Source: Gentiana macrophylla
Lineage: Eukaryota > Streptophyta > Magnoliopsida > Gentianales > Gentianaceae
Assembly: GCA_026214975.1 (NCBI GenBank)
Contig: CM047806.1
Span: 126,501 to 190,500 of the forward strand
Direction of reading: 5' to 3'
Length of the DNA stretch: 64,000 nt
Made by a program: the position numbers and the translations under genes. Positions within the stretch are counted from its first letter, which is position 1. The number at the start of each line of letters is the position of its first letter. The notes under the pieces were generated by a model. The model was not told where the DNA came from, did not search any database, and was given only the letters and a program-made list of their open reading frames with translations. Positions 58,565 to 64,000 of the stretch are shown one piece after another.

Positions 58565-59110
58565 TGATGACGGAAAAATTCACTGTTATTATTATAACAA
58601 TTTACCCCACTTCTGATATCATTTTGAGCACTTTTATATCATTTCAAGTCATTAATTCCTTAGATTCATCTAAATATGTTATTAGTAGTTATTATGTAAA
58701 ATATCGTATTTTTATCGTGTTTTTATAAGTTTTTGTACCGGTTTAGTAACCGGAGTGTCGTGTCGGATTTACGCTTGGTATTTTGGTGCTTTATTGCAGA
58801 TTATTAGGTAAACCAAAACCCCGAGTGACGACACTTTTTGAAGTTAAAACATATCTTTTGAAGGGTGTAAGAATGTGCCACAAGCTTAAAAGTTCAAGTG
58901 GATCAACGTTTCGTAATGCTACTAACGAATTATATATTCGACAAACAAATGGCTCATTAAAACGGCATTTTATGAAGAAGTGTCCTTCATGAAAGTTGTA
59001 GATATTTGAAAGATCTTTCCAACGCATTTTGAATCACGTCAATCGGATGTCTACAACTCAAGATATGAATTTTTCAAGTTTCAGCTCAAAACTGATGTTT
59101 TTTTACAGTC

Positions 59111-59257
59111 CCGGATCGATCCGGCCTGTTCCCGGATCGATCCGGCGAAACAGAAAATCGACATAATGATGATTTTGCACATGGGGCTGCAGAGGATGAG
59201 CTTGGGATAAAGTTTTTTATTCCCGGATCGATCCGGCCCTTTCCCGGATCGATCCGG
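59111..59257 (+). promoter_or_regulatory. Two pairs of CCGGATCGATCCGG palindromes upstream of TATA
   Basis: Four perfect 14-bp palindromes start at 59111, 59132, 59223 and 59244. Within each pair the spacing is exactly 21 bp; the pairs are 112 bp apart. The last copy ends about 13 bp before cctataaatagg. Confidence 0.65.
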
Positions 59258-59388
59258 CCGTGACTATTTTGCCTATAAATAGGCGCATTCTCAACAGAAT
59301 TCTTTGCCCCTTTCTTCCCCATTTCCCTCTTCTTTCCCATTTCCCCTCTTCTTCTCGTCCCCTTCCTTCTTCTTTTTATTTTTTTGAT

Positions 59389-59392
<4 letters not shown>

Positions 59393-59453
<61 letters not shown>

Positions 59454-59475
59454 TTATATATATACACACACACAC
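59393..59475. repeat. (TA)n / (CA)n microsatellite in Athila LTR
   Basis: About 58 bp of alternating TA followed by a short ACACAC run, in the transcribed part of the LTR. Overlapping tyrosine-isoleucine frames on both strands are artefacts. Confidence 0.9.
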
Positions 59476-60581
59476 CTCATATATATGTCTATGTATGAAA
59501 ATATATATGATATATCTATATATCTCATTTCATCTTCTTCCCTTCTTTTATTTTATTTTGGACTTCTTATATATACATATGTCTATGTATGTATATATAT
59601 GTTTTTATATAAATAAAGTAGTTATAATATCAGTTGTAATGGCGGAATAATTATCGAAGATTGTTGATTTCAAAGTTTTGTTATGCTATATCCGTGGATA
59701 CAACCCCATTCAAAGAGCTTGTAATCGGTAATTTTCTAATGTTATTATGTTTATTATTTCTATTTTTATTTATATATTACTTATAATAATGATGTTAAGC
59801 TAAAAATATATCTAGCCAAGATATAAATCTGAATTAGTTATCTTTTTATAGATCTGGATGATTGACTATGGTAAAAATGATTAAAAATTAATTATAATGA
59901 ATCTCTTTCTATTTACACTTAAATGTACGGATAGAAAGACCGGAGGGTAAAATTGGCCGAGTGAAAACGTGACAACGGAATCCGATTTCCTACCCGGGGG
60001 CAGATTTATCTTGGGAGAGATAAATCTTATTAAAATTGTGCTCACGATATCATTACGTTAAAATCACATGTTTAATGAATCAACCTTAAAATTGGCCGAA
60101 TGACAAAACGGGAGTGACCCATGCTTAAGATGACATTGGACAGATGACTAGACGTATGACAATTTCATACGCTCGTGTGAGGAGGAGTTGTCTAGCTTAG
60201 GAGTACACCGGTTCATATATAATTTACACCTTGAATAAAGGAAGATCTGTCTCATTTATTTCTACTAAAAAGATATCGTAATTCAGTAACGTATTTTTGG
60301 CTAGATCCAAAAATATATATATTATCTATTTTTATATTTATATATTTATTTACTGCTTTACTAACAATCTAACTAATCTAACTATCTAACCCGAGAAAAA
60401 TGGTAAAAACTGCGACTTAGATCGAGTTAATAATAGCTTCTTGGTGTTTAACCACACTTTGAATTATGCCTTCATTTCCCTGAGGATACGACCTGACTCA
60501 CCACATTAGCACTACAATTTGACCCGTACAACTCGCCGGTAAGGATCGTAACACCTAGAAAAGGTCCGTCGACTTTTCTCA

Positions 60582-60599
60582 GCGCCGTTGCCGGGAAAC
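60582..60599 (+). promoter_or_regulatory. Athila primer-binding site
   Basis: GCGCCGTTGCCGGGAAAC, close to the Athila site TGGCGCCGTTGCCGGGGA (tRNA-Asp complement; also present in the LARD), with the leading TGG altered and one G lost. Confidence 0.75.
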
Positions 60600-61215
60600 G
60601 ACGCTAATTCATTGTGTCTATGGTTACTACTTATATTAGCTCAAAATTCTCGAGGATAAGTCAGCACTCTTCTTATCACATTTCTATTTTTATTTTCCGT
60701 TGGTATATACCTTCTTTTAGTTACCAATTTTCTTCTTCTACTAATTTCGAGTTATTTTCTATTTTCGATAGTAGAAAGTAAACGCGGTTCGTTATTTTTG
60801 TTGGTACCTACCTATTGGTAAGATACCAATTATTATAAAATAAAAAAAATAAAAAAATACACTCGGTAAATACCGAGTGGAGTCGGTAATTACCGAGGAA
60901 AAAAAAAATTACACTCGGTAATTACCGAGAAAAAAAAAAGTGGTTTTTTTTTTATCGATTTCGTGTTATTTTCTATTCGATATTTTCTATTCCACAAGAA
61001 TTGTCAAATCGAGTTACGAAAATGGTCGAAACCGTTGGTGAAACACTGAACAAGGGATTGCTCATGCTCAAGGGCATGGCCAAAACCTTAATCGAATTTA
61101 CCTCAACCTAATAACCGTAATCGTAATAATAGAAATAATCGAATCGGAATAAGCATACTCGTCGAAACCAAATTTAACCTAACCCGACCTATATGTGATC
61201 GGACCGTAGAAGGAA
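60600..61215 (+). other. Athila leader with TCGGTAATTACCGA palindromes
   Basis: Untranslated leader between primer site and gag. Palindromes CTCGGTAAATACCGAG (60862-60877), TCGGTAATTACCGA (60883-60896) and CTCGGTAATTACCGAG (60914-60929) lie 265-350 bp after the primer site, the first two 20 bp apart. A candidate gag start at 61022 (ATGGTCGAAACC) is followed by broken frame until about 61216. Confidence 0.55.
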
Positions 61216-62396
61216 CCAGATTAATAATCCAATTCGTTTACCCAATAAATGAGCAAATAATTTCAAATAAAATCTCATCTTTTGGTTTAATTGACACAAG
61301 AGCCCAATTTCTAGGAGAAGATGATGAGGATCCACATTATCATCTCTATCTTTTCAAGAATTGTGTAATACTGACCAAAAGTCATGGTGCTCATCGGGAA
61401 TTAACGAGGATGTCTATGTTTCCTTTTTCTTTAAAAGGAAGAGCACGAGATTGGTTTCTGTCACTTCCATATCATTCATTGACAAGTTGGGAGGATATTC
61501 AAACCGAGTTCTTAAAGCAGTATTTTACTCCTGGTAGAAAATTGGAATTAATAGTCGAGATTGCTAATTTTAGACAAGGATCTGAAGAAACGTTTGGGAA
61601 TGCGTGGGAAAGATTTAAAAAGCTACTAAGAGCTTGTCCCGATCATGGTTATTCCTTAGAAATGCAAATCCAAATTTTCTGTCGTAAATTAAGGAAAAAC
61701 TTACGTGCAGATGTAGATCATGCATGTGGTGGTTCGTTAATGATGAGTGAAGCCCAAATAGTTTACGATGCTATAGAAAAGATTTCCAAAAATAACAGAA
61801 TGTGGGAAACCGGTTCTAGCACCAGAAAAGTAGCATTTGCAGGAGAAAGTACATCGAATACAGAAGTCCTAGCACACTTGGAGAATTTGAGTAGGAAATT
61901 TGACGGCTTATTAGCCAGTAAAAATTTAAACTCAGAAAATGTCATACCAAATGACTACTCAAATCATGATAATGTGTCATTAGGGATGGAAGAACCAAAA
62001 GGTTATTCAAGGGAAAAGGTGAGTTTTTTACAACAGCATAGGAATTTGAACAACGCGTATTCAAACTCGTTTAATGCTATTAGAAGAGATCACCCTACTT
62101 TTCGTTGGTTTGGAAACCCTAGTAAGCAAGGACAACCACCGTATCCAGTTCAATATAAGAATCCATATACTAATAAGGTTTATCAAGGAGATACCTCGAA
62201 TCAGAACCTACAATCATTACTTAGACCGTATCCACAACATAGCACTCAAAGCATACCAGTCACCCAAAGCTCAACTCAACCTGAAGTAGTTGATAAATGG
62301 GAGAAATTAATCGAAAATCTGATGGGTAGGATGTCAACTCAAGCTCAAAATATGGAAACCATGATGACTTCTATAGTACAAATACTAAGAATATGA
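61216..62396 (+). pseudogene. Athila gag (capsid region)
   Basis: Frame open from about 61270 (IDTRAQFLGEDDEDPHYH) through the ATG at 61410 to a stop at 62394. It contains the Retrotrans_gag core: FPFSLKGRARDWFLSLP, SWEDIQTEFLKQYFTP, NFRQGSEETFGNAWERFK, LLRACPDHG and the QIQIFCRKL segment. Downstream is a Q/N/P-rich region. The N-terminal ~80 residues are disrupted upstream, and the frame breaks after 62396, so it is not a complete gag. This protein would form the Athila capsid, and could in principle package LARDs such as 44152-51747. Confidence 0.85.
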
Positions 62397-63977
62397 GTAC
62401 GTTGAAAACATCTATAAGTGGACATGATACCGAATGAGAATTGTAGAAGCTTCATTACGGAATTTGGAATATCATTTGAGTAGAGAGAGGAACTTAAAAG
62501 CAGTAGACCCCGGGAGGACTACCAAGTAATCTTGAAAAGATCCGAGTGGGGTAAATGTCTTTGTTATTACGTAAGTGGAAGAATCAGTGGAAGCAATGGA
62601 TTAGAAAACTTCGGAAATAATGAAGTAGATGATGATTTAGATGGTAAATTTGAAAAGAATGTGGAATCTAAAGATGAACTGAATTCACCAAAGAGGAAGA
62701 GGACATTATTGAAGATTTCCTAAGACAAAACAGATATATTAAACTCCGAAAGTGAGGATGAGGAATGGGTCAAGGTTCCTAGAATATTGAAAATCCAAGA
62801 CTGAATGATCTAAGGACCTTGTCCGATCTTGCAGAATCAAGTTTGAAAGGGCCAATTCAAACCGAACCTTATCCGGCTCAACCCAAATTCACCTCGGTTC
62901 AATCTGATAGAAGCGACACCATATCCAAAGGTGCATATTTTGAAGAAAAAGGTATGAATGATGACACACGTTGTCCTCAAAAGGCACAAACATTCAAGGA
63001 AGCTTTACCATCTTCGCTCAACGACAAGGGTAAGGGAGGTATACATTCTAACCCTACTTTAATTGATCTTGAATTACTCCCCCATTCCCCGAAAAAGGAA
63101 ATCAAAGAGATGAAGTTGGAAAAGAAGTATGCACATTTTCTTGACACTTTTCGGCACTTAACTATTAATATCCCTTTCATTGAAGCTCTAATCAATATGC
63201 CGAATATGGTAAGTTTCTTAAAGACATACTATCCGAGAAAGAAACGGTTGGAAGAATATGAGACGGTGTGTCTAAGTGAGGAGTGTTCTGCCGTGCTTCA
63301 ACACAAGCTTCCTCCTAAACTTAAAGATCCTGGTAGTTTTACTATCCCATGTGAAATTGGGGGACTTTTGTTTGAGAAGGCGCTTTGTGATCTCGGTGCA
63401 AGCGTAAACCTCATGTCCTATAATGATTTCATGAAACTTGGCATATGTAAGCTTAAGCGTAACGGAGATGACTCTCCAACTTGCGTATAGATCTATTAAA
63501 CATCCTAAAGGAGTCATCGAAGACGTGTTGGTTAAGGTAGATAAATTTTACTTCCCCGTCGATTTTATTGTTATGGATATGGAGGTAGGGAGTGCACCCC
63601 TTATCCTCGGTAGACCATTTTTAGCAACGGTGGGAGCTGTGATCGATGTTCGTAAGGGAGAGCTTAGTTTTGGAGTGAATGATGAGCGCGTTGTCTTCAA
63701 CATTTACATTCCATTGAATTATCCATGCACTACACTAGAATCTTATTCTTGTGTGGACACTTTGTGTCCCCTTGTTGTGGATCGTACTAACACGCAGGTA
63801 GTTGAAGAAGATGACTCTATCAATAATATGAAGGCTCACAAACTGAAAGCTCGAAAATCAAAGGAAAAGGTCAAGAACCGTTGGATTCGACGTCATTCGT
63901 CTAACATATGTTGGAGACCAGTATTGATAAAAAGACGGATGCGGTGCGTGAGGATGACCCACCACCAAGGGCATTAG
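62397..63977 (+). pseudogene. Athila gag C-terminus and protease, frameshifted, running off the window
   Basis: 62532-62723 and 62819-63490 hold the gag-protease linker (LEKKYAHFLDTFRHLTINIP, FIEALINMP, FLKTYYPRKK). The protease entry is FTIPCEIGGLLFEKALCDLGASVNLM. The active site reads D-L-G-A-S, as commonly seen in Athila. Near 63470 the frame shifts to 63438-63977, which carries LQLAYRSIKHPKGVIEDVLV and PLILGRPFLATVGAVIDVRKG, the C-terminal protease half. Pol would follow beyond 64000. Confidence 0.85.
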
Positions 63978-64000
63978 AAAACCGAAGCAAAAGAGGCTCT

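Larger units (their letters stand above)
58565..60571 (+). mobile_element. Athila-lineage 5' LTR
   Basis: About 2.0 kb, TGATGACGGAAAAAT (same first nine bases as the LARD LTR) to about GGTCCGTCG. TATA box cctataaatagg at about 59271. Inside are a 'tcatgaaagttgtaga' module near 58988, a palindrome array at 59111-59257 and a long (TA)n tract at 59393-59450. The right border is set by comparison with the LARD and could be off by ~10 bp. It interrupts the Tat gag after gccac. Confidence 0.75.

Noticed and set aside
59086..59650. Open frames spelling tyrosine-isoleucine runs
   Set aside because: Translation of a (TA)n microsatellite, as also at 30667-30903 and 52938-53138.

Overview
This is a transposon-dense stretch of a nuclear plant genome, most likely a eudicot. 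Evidence for that: plant-specific retrotransposon lineages (Athila and Tat Ty3/gypsy, Ty1/copia, a TRIM), a RepHel Helitron carrying a plant-type RPA gene, a chloroplast-targeted TraB remnant, and two ordinary plant genes. Only two intact host genes are visible: a universal stress protein (28.5-29.4 kb, minus) and an ESS2/DGCR14 splicing-factor homologue (54.6-56.2 kb, minus). A TraB-domain gene (17.5-18.2 kb, minus) is a broken remnant.

Layout. 1-13.3 kb: the tail and 3' LTR of an Athila element, an inverted Athila-like LTR, and a decayed Tat element (gag, protease, RT, two RNase H domains, integrase, antisense accessory ORF). Its protease region is cut by two solo LTRs. 13.3-19.8 kb: two related LTRs, a solo copia-like LTR beside the TraB pseudogene, a 486-bp TRIM and a 367-bp hAT-type MITE. 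20-25.9 kb: a non-autonomous Helitron, then two more solo LTRs with perfect target duplications around a Tat LTR remnant. 25.9-30.7 kb: the stress-protein gene and quiet flanks, including one GC-rich block that may be organellar DNA. 30.7-53.0 kb: a single very large Helitron (RepHel pseudogene plus RPA1-like gene). A 5.06-kb Ty1/copia element and a 7.6-kb non-coding Athila-derived element (LARD) have inserted into it, and it sits in an (AT)n tract seen at both ends. 53.0-56.8 kb: ESS2 and flanks. 56.8-64.0 kb: a second Tat element (LTR, primer site, gag) broken by an Athila element (LTR, primer site, gag, protease) that runs off the window.

Insertion order can be read from target duplications: CCTAT for the LARD, TTATG for the copia element, GGACT, TTAAG, ATCCA and AGTTT for four solo LTRs, and GGTTAGTT for the MITE. 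The most unusual signal is architectural. Four different Athila-lineage LTRs each carry a short family-specific motif, usually palindromic, repeated mostly every 20-25 bp and ending 10-75 bp upstream of the TATA box. Two of these elements also carry similar palindromes in the leader just after the primer-binding site. Sequence differs between families while spacing and position are kept.
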